From Streptomyces sp. F63 (GTDB lineage: Bacteria > Actinomycetota > Actinomycetes > Streptomycetales > Streptomycetaceae), in assembly GCF_018070345.1 (NCBI RefSeq), contig NZ_JAGPXX010000029.1:1-64000 (forward strand): a DNA stretch of 64,000 nt. The letters run 5' to 3'. Both the position numbers and the translations under genes were made by a program. Position 1 is the stretch's first letter. Each line of letters begins with the position of its first letter. The notes beneath the pieces are model-generated. The model worked only from the letters and a program-made list of their open reading frames with translations, was not told where the DNA came from and did not search any database. Shown piece by piece: positions 16,840-25,755 of the stretch.

Positions 16840-17472
16840 GTGATGGAGGACCAGCGGTACCGCACGGTGGCGCACGAGGGCGAACACGAGATCGAGATCA
16901 AGAAGTCCCGTTTCCTCACCACGCTCGCTCCCGCGGCCACCGAGGGAGACGCGCAGGCGGTGATCCGCCGCGTCCGGGAGCGGCACCCGGGCGCCACCCA
17001 CCACTGCTGGGCCTATGTCCTGGGCGCCTCCGGCGGCGTGCAGAAGTCGAGTGACGACGGTGAGCCCGGCGGTACCGCCGGCGTTCCCATGCTCCAGATG
17101 CTCCTCCGCCGCGAGGTGCGTGACACCGTCGCCGTCGTCACCCGCTGGTTCGGCGGGGTGCAGCTCGGCGCGGGCGGCCTGATCCGGGCCTACGGGGGCG
17201 CGGTCGGGCGGACCCTGGACGTGCTCGGCACCGTCACCCGCCGGCCGCTGCGGCTGGCCACCGTGACGGTCGACCACCGGCGCGCCGGAAAGCTGGAGAA
17301 CGACCTGCGGGCGACCGGCCGCAGGGTGCGCGGGGTGCGCTACGGCGACCGGGTCCGCATCGAGATCGGCGTGGCCGAGGCGGACCTCGACCGGTTCCGC
17401 GGCTGGCTCGCCGACGCCACGGCCGGGACCGCCGGGCTGGAACTCGGCGCCGTGACGTACGTGGAGGGCTGA
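16840..17472 (+). CDS. YigZ/IMPACT family protein
   Basis: This 210-residue protein has the UPF0029 N-terminal domain: EIEIKKSRFLTTLAPAATEG, HHCWAYVLG, the motif DDGEPGGTAGVPMLQ, VTRWFGGVQLGAGGLIRAYG. A DUF1949 C-terminal domain follows. IMPACT-family proteins interact with translation regulation in eukaryotes; the bacterial role is unclear. GGAG lies 8 nt before the GTG at 16840, and an ATG follows at 16843. A terminator hairpin follows immediately. Confidence 0.9.
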   Translation: MMEDQRYRTVAHEGEHEIEIKKSRFLTTLAPAATEGDAQAVIRRVRERHPGATHHCWAYVLGASGGVQKSSDDGEPGGTAGVPMLQMLLRREVRDTVAVVTRWFGGVQLGAGGLIRAYGGAVGRTLDVLGTVTRRPLRLATVTVDHRRAGKLENDLRATGRRVRGVRYGDRVRIEIGVAEADLDRFRGWLADATAGTAGLELGAVTYVEG

Positions 17473-17478
17473 TCTCCC

Positions 17479-17506
17479 GCGGGCGCAGCCCCCGCCCGCA
17501 TTTTCC
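17479..17506 (+). terminator. Intrinsic terminator after the yigZ-type gene
   Basis: The stem GCGGGCG / CGCCCGC with a 7-nt loop is followed by ATTTTCCCTTT. It has a real T-run and lies 7 bp after the stop codon. Confidence 0.8.
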
Positions 17507-17809
17507 CTTTCCGGCGGAGTGGTAATCGGACCGTTATTCGTGTATTCCGCTGCGGATATCCATATCACTTAACCCTATTTAGCCGGGGCCAATTGACGTG
17601 GTCGCCGGGGGGAATTTACCGTAGTTTTTGCGATGTCCCCTCAATTTCCTGGGTGACACGACAGAGGCGTGGCTGCCCCGTTCCGGGGCGTCATTTCCCC
17701 CGAACGCGGTGGCGGCCGACCGTGTGGAAAATCCTTTCTGTTGACCGGGAAAGGTGACGGGGGGACCGGCCGCAGTCCACACCGGACCCACTCGAAGAAG
17801 GTCGGAAAA
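17507..17809. other. AT-richer spacer upstream of the HAD hydrolase gene
   Basis: About 300 bp are clearly lower in GC than the flanks (for example GTGTATTCCGCTGCGGATAT and ATTTACCGTAGTTTTTGCGA). No gene was recognised. It probably contains the hydrolase promoter and 5' leader; GAAGGTCGGAAAA just before 17810 is the ribosome binding site. Confidence 0.5.
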
Positions 17810-18622
17810 GTGACAGCAGACCGGATTTTCACCTGGACCCCGAAGGCCGTCGTCTTCGACTGCGACGGCACCCTGATGGACACCGAACGCCACTGGCAGG
17901 AGGCCCGGCGACACGTGCTCCGGGAGTACGGAGCCACCCCCGGGCCGGAATTCGACGAGCGTGCCAAGGGAATTCACTACACCGACTGCGGCCGTTTGCT
18001 GGCGGAGACGGCGGGGCGCCCGGAACTGACCGGAAAAATGACCGAGGAGTTGCTGGACAGTTTCCGCTCGCTCGTCGCCGGGGATCCCGTTACGGCGCCC
18101 GGGGCCGTGGAAATGGTGGCTCTGGCCCATGACTTCGCCCCGCTCGCGGTGGCCAGCAACTGCCCGCGCGATGTCGTCGAGACCTGTCTGGACACGGCGG
18201 GCCTGCTGCTCTATTTCGACCATATCGTCGTGCCGGGCGAGGGGATGGCGCCCAAACCCGACCCGGACGTCTACCTCGCCGCCGCCGACGCCTGCGGCAC
18301 CGATCCGGCGGAGTGCCTGGCGGTCGAGGACTCGCTCTGCGGCATCCGGTCCGCCGTCCGTGCGGGCATGCGGGTCATCGGCGTCGGTCCGCGGCCCGAC
18401 GAGGAGTCCACCGCCCTGGTGGATCTCTGGGTGCCCTCGCTCGGGGAGCCCCGGCTCGTCGCCTGGGCGGAGAGCCGTCCGGCGATCGCCGAGGGGCCGT
18501 CCGGCGGCACCGAGCCGCGCGTCGTGCCGCCGCGCCCCGCGCCCTCCGGGTCCGTGGCTCCCCGGACGGTCCGGCGGGGGAGGTCCTCCCCCGGCCGGGG
18601 GACCCCCGGGACCGCCTCCTGA
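17810..18622 (+). CDS. HAD-superfamily hydrolase, beta-phosphoglucomutase-like
   Basis: This 270-residue protein has HAD motifs: motif I VVFDCDGTLMDTE (nucleophile Asp), motif II VASNCPRD, motif III Lys in GMAPKPDPDVY and motif IV VEDSLCGIRSA. The cap insertion after motif I is of subfamily I type (PGMB/Gph-like), so it is a sugar-phosphate or small-phosphate phosphatase or phosphomutase. The last 50 residues are Pro/Arg/Gly-rich and look like a non-conserved tail. The start is the GTG at 17810; the frame is open upstream without support. Confidence 0.88.
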   Translation: MTADRIFTWTPKAVVFDCDGTLMDTERHWQEARRHVLREYGATPGPEFDERAKGIHYTDCGRLLAETAGRPELTGKMTEELLDSFRSLVAGDPVTAPGAVEMVALAHDFAPLAVASNCPRDVVETCLDTAGLLLYFDHIVVPGEGMAPKPDPDVYLAAADACGTDPAECLAVEDSLCGIRSAVRAGMRVIGVGPRPDEESTALVDLWVPSLGEPRLVAWAESRPAIAEGPSGGTEPRVVPPRPAPSGSVAPRTVRRGRSSPGRGTPGTAS

Positions 18623-18718
18623 CGGACCGGGCCCGTCGCCGCCGGCCGCCCCCGGCCGGCGGCCGGGACCTCCGCCGTCCCGCGCGCGGGCGGCCGGAGG
18701 CGGGGCGGCCGGCGCGCG

Positions 18719-19396
18719 TCACGGCCGGCAGTCCCCGAGGAACGGGGTGAGTGTCCTGACACCGCCGCCCGCCGAGGCGTAGAGCAGGCCGATGCCCACC
18801 GCACCCGGGTCCGGCACTCCGGACACCCGGTCGCCGAGGTAGCTGGCGCGCCCGCGCCGGGCCCGGAGCAGCGCGCTGTTCCGCACGCCTTCCCAGGCGC
18901 CCTCGGCGGCGCGCGCCAGGGCCGTGTCGGGAGGCGTGTCCGGCGGGCAGGCACCGAGCGCGCGGGCGGCCGGGGCCAGGGCGTCGACCAGCGTCTTGTC
19001 CCCGGCCCGGGCCTCGCCGACCCGCTGGATCACGGCCAGCCCCTCCCGGGTGCCGGCCGCGAGACCGGACGTGGTGAGGCCGGGCCCGGTATCGCGGACG
19101 GCACCGGCGAGCCGCTGGAAGAGCAGGCCGAACAGCGGGCCGCTCGTCCCGCCGACACTGTCGAGGAAGGCCGTCGCCGTGGTGAGCAGGGGGGCGGAGG
19201 CGTCCCGCGGCTCCCCGCCGGCGGCGGCCCCGTCCAGCATCCGCAGCGCGGTCGTCAGCCCGGTGGTGAGGTTGACGCCGAAGTCGCCGTCCCCCGCCCG
19301 CTGGTCCAGAGCGGTGAGCTCCGGTTCCGTGGCCCGCACCGACTCGGCGAACCGCCGTATCCACCCGCCGGTGAAGGCGGCATCGAAGGTCGTCAT
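18719..19396 (-). CDS. dhaL: Dihydroxyacetone kinase ADP/ATP-binding subunit DhaL
   Basis: This 225-residue protein has the DhaL signatures: LDQRAGDGDFGVNL with the Mg-binding aspartates, SVGGTSGPLFGLLF, AGDKTLVDALAPA and GRASYLGDR. It carries the nucleotide that phosphorylates dihydroxyacetone bound to DhaK. It lies 23 bp downstream of dhaK in the same direction. No dhaM phosphotransferase gene is nearby, so the phosphoryl donor (ATP or a PTS protein encoded elsewhere) cannot be told from the window. Confidence 0.92.
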   Translation of the reverse strand: MTTFDAAFTGGWIRRFAESVRATEPELTALDQRAGDGDFGVNLTTGLTTALRMLDGAAAGGEPRDASAPLLTTATAFLDSVGGTSGPLFGLLFQRLAGAVRDTGPGLTTSGLAAGTREGLAVIQRVGEARAGDKTLVDALAPAARALGACPPDTPPDTALARAAEGAWEGVRNSALLRARRGRASYLGDRVSGVPDPGAVGIGLLYASAGGGVRTLTPFLGDCRP

Positions 19397-19419
19397 GGCA
19401 TCAGTCCCTGGGGTCGTGA

Positions 19420-20418
19420 CTACCGGCGCCACGCCGGAGTGTGCGCGGGCGCGTCGTACCAGTCCGTGACCGCGTCGTCGGCGACGAGCAGCGTCAGGGA
19501 GAAGCCCCGCATGTCGAGCGCGGTCACGAAGTGCCCCACGAGGCTGCGCCGCAGTTCGACACCCTGGCGGTCCAGCAGGCGGCCGAGTTCCCGCGCGATG
19601 GCGTACAGCTCCAGGCCGGTCACCGAGCCCAGGCCGTTGACGAGGGCGATCACGGACTCGCCGCGGTCCGGCGCCAGGGAGCCCAGCAGGGTGCCCGTCA
19701 TCATCTCCAGCAGGCTGTCCAGCGGCTCGTGGACCACCGTGCGGTCCGCCCGTTCCCCGTGGATGCCGACGCCGAACTCCAGGCGGCCGCCGGGGATGTC
19801 GAAGGCCGGGGCACCGTCCGCCGGCGCGGTGTGGGCCGCCGAGGCGACGGCCAGGCTGCGGCAGCGGCCCGCCAGCGAGGCGCCGAGGTCGGCCAGGTCC
19901 GCCAGACCGGCCCCCGAGTCGGCGGCCGCGCCCAGGATCTTCTCCAGGAGGACGGTCGCCCCCGTACCGCGCCGGCCCACGGCGATGTCCTCGGACTCCG
20001 ACGCGATGTCGTCGTCGATCAGCACCCGGGCGACGGGAATGCCCTCGTCCGCCAGCCGCTCGGCGGCGATACCGAAATTGATCTTGTCTCCGGTGTAGTT
20101 CTTCACCAGGTGCAGCACCCCGTCCCGGCGGGCGACGGCCCGCGAGGCGGCGAACACCTGCCGGTTGTGCGGCGAGGTGAAGATCATCCCGGGGGTGGCG
20201 GCGTCCAGCATGCCGGCCCCGACGAACCCGATGTGCAGCGGTTCGTGCCCGGAACCGCCGCCCGACAGCAGACCGACCCTGCGGTCCGGCGAACGGCGCA
20301 GGGCGCGGACGAACCCGCCCTCGGCGTCGTGTTCGATCAGATCCCGGTGCGCCCGGGCGAAGCCCTCGAGGGCGTCCGACACCAGTGATTCGGGTGCTCT
20401 CGCGAAGTACGGGGCCAT
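19420..20418 (-). CDS. dhaK: Dihydroxyacetone kinase substrate-binding subunit DhaK
   Basis: This 332-residue protein has GLLSGGGSGHEPLHIGFVG (residues about 47-65), HLVKNYTGDKINFG and LEFGVGIHGERA, the last containing the His that covalently binds dihydroxyacetone as a hemiaminal. It is full length for DhaK. Cytoplasmic, it works with DhaL to make dihydroxyacetone phosphate for glycolysis. The ribosome binding site AGGAG lies 7 nt before the ATG at 20418. First gene of a dhaK-dhaL operon. Confidence 0.93.
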   Translation of the reverse strand: MAPYFARAPESLVSDALEGFARAHRDLIEHDAEGGFVRALRRSPDRRVGLLSGGGSGHEPLHIGFVGAGMLDAATPGMIFTSPHNRQVFAASRAVARRDGVLHLVKNYTGDKINFGIAAERLADEGIPVARVLIDDDIASESEDIAVGRRGTGATVLLEKILGAAADSGAGLADLADLGASLAGRCRSLAVASAAHTAPADGAPAFDIPGGRLEFGVGIHGERADRTVVHEPLDSLLEMMTGTLLGSLAPDRGESVIALVNGLGSVTGLELYAIARELGRLLDRQGVELRRSLVGHFVTALDMRGFSLTLLVADDAVTDWYDAPAHTPAWRR

Positions 20419-20681
20419 GGCGACTCCTGTGGTGATCACGGCCAGGATGTCCTGACGGTGCCTCCGACTTCCGCTGTCCGACCATCGTGCGGCGGCGGGT
20501 GGGCCACGGCAACTCGTGGCCGCCTCCGCGGCACCCCTTACCACAGCGCAGGCGGTTCCGCCCGCCGGCGGCCGCGGTGCGGGTGGGGCCACTAGAGTGT
20601 CCGGTGCCAGGGAGCCGGCTGTGGCGGCCGGCCCGACCGACGAGGACGCGGGGGACGGACGGTGCGCGTGGGGGCCCCGCT

Positions 20682-21845
20682 GTGAGATTCCTGCACACCT
20701 CCGACTGGCATCTCGGCCGGTCGTTCCACCGGGTGGGCCTGCTGGACGCCCAGGCCGCCTTCCTCGATCACCTCGTCGGCACGGTACGGGAGCAGCGGAT
20801 CGGCGCCGTCCTCGTCGCGGGCGACGTCTACGACCGGGCCGTACCGCCGCTCGCCGCCGTCGAGTTGTACGACGACGCGCTGCACCGGCTGGCCGCGCTC
20901 GGCGTCCCCGTGGTGATGATCTCCGGCAACCACGACTCCGCCCGCCGGCTGGGCGTCGGCGCCGGGCTCATGGAGCGCGCCGGAATCCACCTCCGCACCG
21001 ATCCGGGCCGTATCGGCACCCCCGTCCTCCTGGCCGACGAGCACGGCGAGATCGCCTGCTACGGGCTGCCCTACCTCGAACCCGCCCTGGTCCGCGAGCG
21101 GCTGGACGCGGAGAGGGCCGGCCACGCCGCCGTCCTCGGCGCCGCCATGGACCGGGTGCGGGCCGACCTCGCGGCCCGTCCCGCCGGAACCCGGTCCGTC
21201 GTCCTCGCCCACGCCTTCGTCTCCGGCGGCGCGGCCAGCGACAGCGAGCGCGACATCACCGTGGGCGGTGCCGCCGCCGTCCCCGCCGGGGTGTTCGACG
21301 GCGTCGACTACGCCGCGCTCGGCCACCTCCACGGCTGCCAGACCATCACGGAGCGGGTCCGCTACTCCGGTTCCCCGCTGGCCTACTCCTTCTCCGAGGC
21401 TGGGCACCGCAAGAGCATGTGGCTCGTCGACCTCGGAGCCGGCGGCGCTCTCACCGCCGAGCGCGTCGACTGCCCCGTGCCCCGCCCGCTCGCCCGGATC
21501 CGCGGCCGGCTGGACGAACTCCTGGCCGATCCGCGGCTGGAGGCGGCGGAGGACGCCTGGGTCGAGGCCACCCTCACCGACCCGGTCCGCCCGCACGAGC
21601 CGATGGCCCGGCTCGGCCGGCGCTTCCCGCACCTCCTCACCCTGGTCTTCGAGCCCGACCGCGCGCCCGGCGACCCGCGCGCCTCGTACGCCGAACGGAT
21701 CGGCGGGCGCACCGACCAGCAGATCGCGGAGGACTTCGTCGGCCACGTCCGCGGCGGCGGCCCGGACGAACGCGAACGCGCCGTGCTCCGCGACGCCTTC
21801 GACACCGCCCGTGCCGCCGACCCCCGTCACGAGGCGGCCCGATGA
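20682..21845 (+). CDS. sbcD: Exonuclease SbcD (Mre11 homologue)
   Basis: This 387-residue metallophosphoesterase has all five nuclease motifs: FLHTSDWHLGR, VAGDVYDRA, MISGNHDSARR, LAHAFVSGG and GHLHGCQ. With SbcC it forms the ATP-dependent nuclease that opens hairpins and processes DNA double-strand ends. The start is the GTG at 20682, directly at the conserved RFLHTSDWH. Its stop overlaps the sbcC start by 4 nt (ATGA), indicating translational coupling. Confidence 0.95.
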   Translation: MRFLHTSDWHLGRSFHRVGLLDAQAAFLDHLVGTVREQRIGAVLVAGDVYDRAVPPLAAVELYDDALHRLAALGVPVVMISGNHDSARRLGVGAGLMERAGIHLRTDPGRIGTPVLLADEHGEIACYGLPYLEPALVRERLDAERAGHAAVLGAAMDRVRADLAARPAGTRSVVLAHAFVSGGAASDSERDITVGGAAAVPAGVFDGVDYAALGHLHGCQTITERVRYSGSPLAYSFSEAGHRKSMWLVDLGAGGALTAERVDCPVPRPLARIRGRLDELLADPRLEAAEDAWVEATLTDPVRPHEPMARLGRRFPHLLTLVFEPDRAPGDPRASYAERIGGRTDQQIAEDFVGHVRGGGPDERERAVLRDAFDTARAADPRHEAAR

Positions 21846-24800
21846 GGCTCCACCGGCTGCGCGTCAGCGCCTTCGGCCCCTTCGGCGGCACGCACGAGAT
21901 CGACTTCGACGAGCTGTCCGCCGCCGGGCTCTTCCTGCTGCACGGCCCGACCGGGGCCGGCAAGACCTCGGTGCTCGACGCGGTCTGCTACGCCCTGTAC
22001 GGCGGTGTGCCCGGCGCCCGCCAGGCGAGCCTCCCGGCACTCCGCAGCGACCACGCCGAACCGGGCACCCGGACCGAGGTGCAGCTCGAACTGACGGCCG
22101 GCGGGCGCCGGCTGGAGATCACCCGCGGCCCCGAGCAGCTCCGGCCGAAGAAGCGCGGTACCGGCTCCACCACGGAGAAGGCCTGGACGTGGCTGCGGCA
22201 ACACGGCCCGGACGGCTGGAAGGGGCTGAGCCGGTCCCACCAGGAGGCCGGCGAGGAGATCCACCAGCTGCTGGGGATGAACAAGGAGCAGTTCTGCCAG
22301 GTCGTCCTGCTTCCGCAGGGCGACTTCGCGCGCTTCCTCCGCGCCGACGCCGAGGCGCGCGGCAAGCTCCTCGGCCGCCTCTTCGACACCCGGCGCTTCG
22401 CCGCCGTCGAGGAACGCCTCGCCGAGCTGCGGCGCGCCGCCGAGCGGAGGGTGACCGCCGCGGACGAGCAACTCCTCGCCCTGGCCCACCGGATGGCCCA
22501 GGCCGCGGGCGAGGCCGCCGACCCGGCGGAGCACCCGCTGCCGGACGCCGCTCCCGGCCGGCCCGGCCTGGCGGAGGCCGTCCTGGAATGGGCCGCCGTC
22601 GCCCGGACGCATGTCCGGGAACGGTACGAGATCGCCGCCTCGGCGGTCCGCGCGGCCGAGGCCGCCCACCGGGACGCGGAGCGGGACAGTGAGGCCGCCG
22701 CCGAACGCGCCCGGCTGCAGCGGCGGCACGCCGAGGCCCGGCGCCGGGCCTCGGCCCTGGAGGAGGCGGCGGCGGAGCGCGCGGAGGTACGGGACCGGCT
22801 CGACCGCGCGCGGGCTGCCGCCCGGGTCGTCCCCGCGCTGGAGCTGCGCGACGCGGCAGGGCGGGACCACCGCGCGGCGAGCGATACGGAGCGGCGGCTG
22901 CGGCGGGAACTGCCCGCCGCCCTGGCGGAGGCCGGCGCCGGCCGGCTCGCCGCCCTCGAACGCGAACGCCGGGAGGACCTCGGCCGGCTCGCCGCCGCAC
23001 GGCACGCCGAGGACCGGGCCGCGGCGATCAGCCGGGAGCAGCGGACCCTCGACCGCGAGGCGGAGGCCGACGAGGAGGCCCTGGCCGAGACCGAGCGCTG
23101 GCTCTGCGCCTGGGAGAGCACGAGGGACGCCCACCGCGAGCGGATCGCCGGTGCACGGGAGGCCCTCACCCGGGCCGAGACGCTGCGCGCCGAGACCGGA
23201 CCGGCCGAACACCGGCTCGAAGCCGCCCGCCGCCGCGACGACCTCACCGGCCGGACCGAGGCCGCCGAGGAGCGGCTCCGCGTGCTCCGCGACCGCGCCG
23301 GCGACGCCCGGCAGCGGTGGCTCGACCTCCGGGAGCGCCGGCTGCTCGGCATCGCGGCGGAGCTCGCCGCCGGGCTCGTGCCGGGCACGGAGTGCGCCGT
23401 CTGCGGCTCCACCGAACACCCCCGGCCCGCGGCCAGGACGGCGGACCACGTCGGCCGGGCCGAGGAGGAGACGGCACACACCGCGTACCGCGCGGCCGAG
23501 GACCGCCGGGAGGACGCCGAGCGGGAGCTGCGGTCCCTCGCCGACGCGCTCGCCGCCGCCACCGGCGAGGCGGACGGGGCCGGCACCGCAGCGCTCCGGG
23601 AGACCGTCGAGCGGCTCCGCCGCGAGCACGCGCAGGCCCGGACCGCGGCCGCGGGTCTTTCCGCGGCGGAGGAGGCCCTCGACCGGGCGGAGCGGGAACG
23701 GGAACGCCGGCTGGCCGAGCAGCGGGAGACCGAGCGGCGCGCCGCCGCGCGGACCTCCCGGCGGGAATCGCTCGCCGCCGAACTCGCCTCCCTCCAGGAG
23801 GAGTTGGCGCGGGCACGGGGCAGTGCCGGGAGCGTCGCCGAGCGCGCCGCGGCCCTGGAGCGGGAGACCGCCGCGCTCGCCGGTGCCGCCGCGGCCGTCC
23901 GCGCCGCGGGGGAGGCGGCGCGCCGGCTGAAGGAGGCCGACGCCCGCCTCGCCGACGCCGCCTACGCCGCCGGCTTCGACACGCCCGCCGCGGCCGCCGG
24001 GGCCGCACTCGGCGACGACCGGCGGCGGGAACTCCAGGGCCGGCTGGACGCCTGGCAGGCCGAGACCGTCGCCGTCGCCGCCGAACTGGCCGACCCGGAC
24101 GTCGCCGAGGCCGCCGGCCGGCCGCCCGCCGACCCCGGTGCCGCGCGCGCCGTCCTGGAGGCCGCCACCGCGCGGCTCCGCGCGGCCTCCGCCGCCGAGG
24201 CCGGGGCGGATCGCCGCCGTGCCGAGCTGGACCGGCTCTCCACGCAGGCCCTCGACGGCGCGCGCCGGCTCGCACCGCTCCGCCGGGACCACGAACGGGT
24301 GGCGCGGCTCGCCGGGCTCGCCGCGGGCACCTCCGCCGAGAACGCCCGCAAGATGCGCCTGGAGTCCTACGTACTGGCCGCCCGGCTGGAGCAGGTGGCC
24401 GCGGCGGCGAGCCTCCGGCTCCAGCGGATGTCCGCCGGGCGCTACACCCTCGTCCACTCCGACGCCCGCGCCCCGGGCCGCGGCCGCTCCGGACTCGGCC
24501 TGCACGTGATCGACGCCTGGACGGGCCGCGAACGCGACACCGCCACCCTCTCCGGGGGCGAGACCTTCTTCGCCTCCCTCGCCCTCGCGCTGGGGCTCGC
24601 CGACGTCGTCACGGACGAGGCGGGCGGGGCGCGCCTCGACACGCTCTTCATCGACGAGGGGTTCGGCAGCCTCGACGAGCAGACCCTCGACGAGGTGCTC
24701 GACGTCCTCGACTCCCTCCGGGAGCGGGACCGCGCGGTCGGCATCGTCAGCCACGTGCCCGACCTGCGCCGCCGCGTGCCGGCCCGGCTGGAGGTCGTCA

Positions 24801-24853
24801 AGACCCGCACCGGCTCGGCGGTACGGCACCACACCGTCGCCGCGGGCGGCTGA
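21842..24853 (+). CDS. sbcC: Exonuclease SbcC (Rad50 homologue)
   Basis: This 1003-residue SMC-like ATPase has Walker A HGPTGAGKTSVLDAV near residue 40 and a long Arg/Glu/Ala coiled coil. The zinc-hook CAVCGS sits in mid-protein at about residue 517. The signature motif TLSGGETFFASLALALG and Walker B LFIDEGFGSLDEQTL are C-terminal. GMNKEQFCQVVLLPQGDFAR is the Q-loop region conserved in SbcC. It partners with SbcD in double-strand break and hairpin processing, and overlaps sbcD by 4 nt. Confidence 0.95.
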   Translation: MRLHRLRVSAFGPFGGTHEIDFDELSAAGLFLLHGPTGAGKTSVLDAVCYALYGGVPGARQASLPALRSDHAEPGTRTEVQLELTAGGRRLEITRGPEQLRPKKRGTGSTTEKAWTWLRQHGPDGWKGLSRSHQEAGEEIHQLLGMNKEQFCQVVLLPQGDFARFLRADAEARGKLLGRLFDTRRFAAVEERLAELRRAAERRVTAADEQLLALAHRMAQAAGEAADPAEHPLPDAAPGRPGLAEAVLEWAAVARTHVRERYEIAASAVRAAEAAHRDAERDSEAAAERARLQRRHAEARRRASALEEAAAERAEVRDRLDRARAAARVVPALELRDAAGRDHRAASDTERRLRRELPAALAEAGAGRLAALERERREDLGRLAAARHAEDRAAAISREQRTLDREAEADEEALAETERWLCAWESTRDAHRERIAGAREALTRAETLRAETGPAEHRLEAARRRDDLTGRTEAAEERLRVLRDRAGDARQRWLDLRERRLLGIAAELAAGLVPGTECAVCGSTEHPRPAARTADHVGRAEEETAHTAYRAAEDRREDAERELRSLADALAAATGEADGAGTAALRETVERLRREHAQARTAAAGLSAAEEALDRAERERERRLAEQRETERRAAARTSRRESLAAELASLQEELARARGSAGSVAERAAALERETAALAGAAAAVRAAGEAARRLKEADARLADAAYAAGFDTPAAAAGAALGDDRRRELQGRLDAWQAETVAVAAELADPDVAEAAGRPPADPGAARAVLEAATARLRAASAAEAGADRRRAELDRLSTQALDGARRLAPLRRDHERVARLAGLAAGTSAENARKMRLESYVLAARLEQVAAAASLRLQRMSAGRYTLVHSDARAPGRGRSGLGLHVIDAWTGRERDTATLSGGETFFASLALALGLADVVTDEAGGARLDTLFIDEGFGSLDEQTLDEVLDVLDSLRERDRAVGIVSHVPDLRRRVPARLEVVKTRTGSAVRHHTVAAGG

Positions 24854-24919
24854 GGCGCCCCGGGTGCCCGGCGGGGCCCGCACCGCGCCGCGGTCACCGC
24901 GGGCGGCGGCCGGACGGGT

Positions 24920-25291
24920 TCAGATCCGCCAGGAACGGATGAGCTCGGCCGCGCCGTAGACCGTGGCGTCGGCCGACTGGAGGTCCTTGACCAGCTCGAT
25001 CAGCGCACCGTACGGCGGGTCGATGCCCTCGTGCGAGGCGTGCATGTACGCGACCGCGATACCGCAGGCGAACAGCGCGTTGCGGGACGGCAGCGGCTTC
25101 AGCTGGACGATGGTGTGGAGCAGCGCGGCGGCGCGCCAGGCGGCGTCGGCGTGCTCGCCCAGACGGGGCGTGTTGACCCGGTGGCGGGCGACGGCCGCCG
25201 CGAGCGCGGAGTAGTCGTCGACGCCGGGATCGGTGGGGAGGATTTCCGTCTGGCGGGCGAGGAGCCAGCGGACGTCGATGAGGAGATCCAC
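24920..25291 (-). CDS. Degenerate Fic/Doc-like toxin homologue of a TA-like pair
   Basis: The 123-residue protein (DVRWLLARQTEI, ALLHTIVQLKPLPSRNALFA, AVAYMHASHEG, AAELIRSW) is paralogous to the one at 44271-44645. Proteins of this size are, as I recall, labelled Fic-family toxin components in Streptomyces genomes. The segment aligned with the Fic motif HxFx(D/E)GNxxR reads QLKPLPSRNALF: the His is Gln, and the Gly-Asn and Arg are not in register. AMP-transferase activity is therefore doubtful. The GTG start lies 2 bp after the stop of the RHH-type partner gene, which fits an antitoxin-toxin operon. Confidence 0.7.
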   Translation of the reverse strand: MDLLIDVRWLLARQTEILPTDPGVDDYSALAAAVARHRVNTPRLGEHADAAWRAAALLHTIVQLKPLPSRNALFACGIAVAYMHASHEGIDPPYGALIELVKDLQSADATVYGAAELIRSWRI

Positions 25292-25293
25292 GC

Positions 25294-25545
25294 TCAGGCG
25301 GCTCCCCGCCCGCTGCCCGCGGCCCCCGCCGGAGCGTCCTCCGGAAAGGCCTCGTCGAAGGCGTCGGCGTTGTCCACGACGAAGGACCGGAAGATCTGGC
25401 TCGCCTCCGACATGGCGCGCCGCCGCGCCAGGTCGTCGGTCACGGCCTCGCGCACCAGGGCCTTGAGCGTGACGCCTCTCTCCCGGGCGGCCTCGCGGAG
25501 CTCGGCGAGCTCCTCGTCGCTGAAGTCAATGTTGAGTGCGGGCAT
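25294..25545 (-). CDS. RHH-type antitoxin-like protein
   Basis: This 83-residue protein starts MPALNIDFSDEELAELREAA, followed by RGVTLKALVREAV. The ribbon-helix-helix DNA-binding fold covers residues about 3-48. The C-terminal part IFRSFVVDNADAFDEAF resembles the toxin-neutralising tail of Phd-like antitoxins and matches the tail of the paralogous protein at 44050. It is the first gene of a two-gene operon with the Fic-like gene, and probably represses its own promoter. Confidence 0.75.
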   Translation of the reverse strand: MPALNIDFSDEELAELREAARERGVTLKALVREAVTDDLARRRAMSEASQIFRSFVVDNADAFDEAFPEDAPAGAAGSGRGAA

Positions 25546-25755
25546 GCCGCCACGGTACTGCGCGGGTACCCCATTGCACAGAGGGGCAGGTCAGCACGGT
25601 GTGGATCAGGTACCCGGGGCTTGGCGGGGGCGGCGGCGCGGGCGCGGCACAGCCGCTCGCCGCCGGCGGTCCCGGGCGGCCGGGTGAGCGACCTGCCGCC
25701 CGGGACCGCCACGACGCGCGGGAGCGGCCCCGCCCGGCGCCGCCCCGCCGTGCCG

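Noticed and set aside
24920..25545. Intact Fic/Doc toxin with AMP- or phosphotransferase activity
   Set aside because: The catalytic motif HxFx(D/E)GNxxR is not present in register, so I call only a degenerate Fic-like protein.
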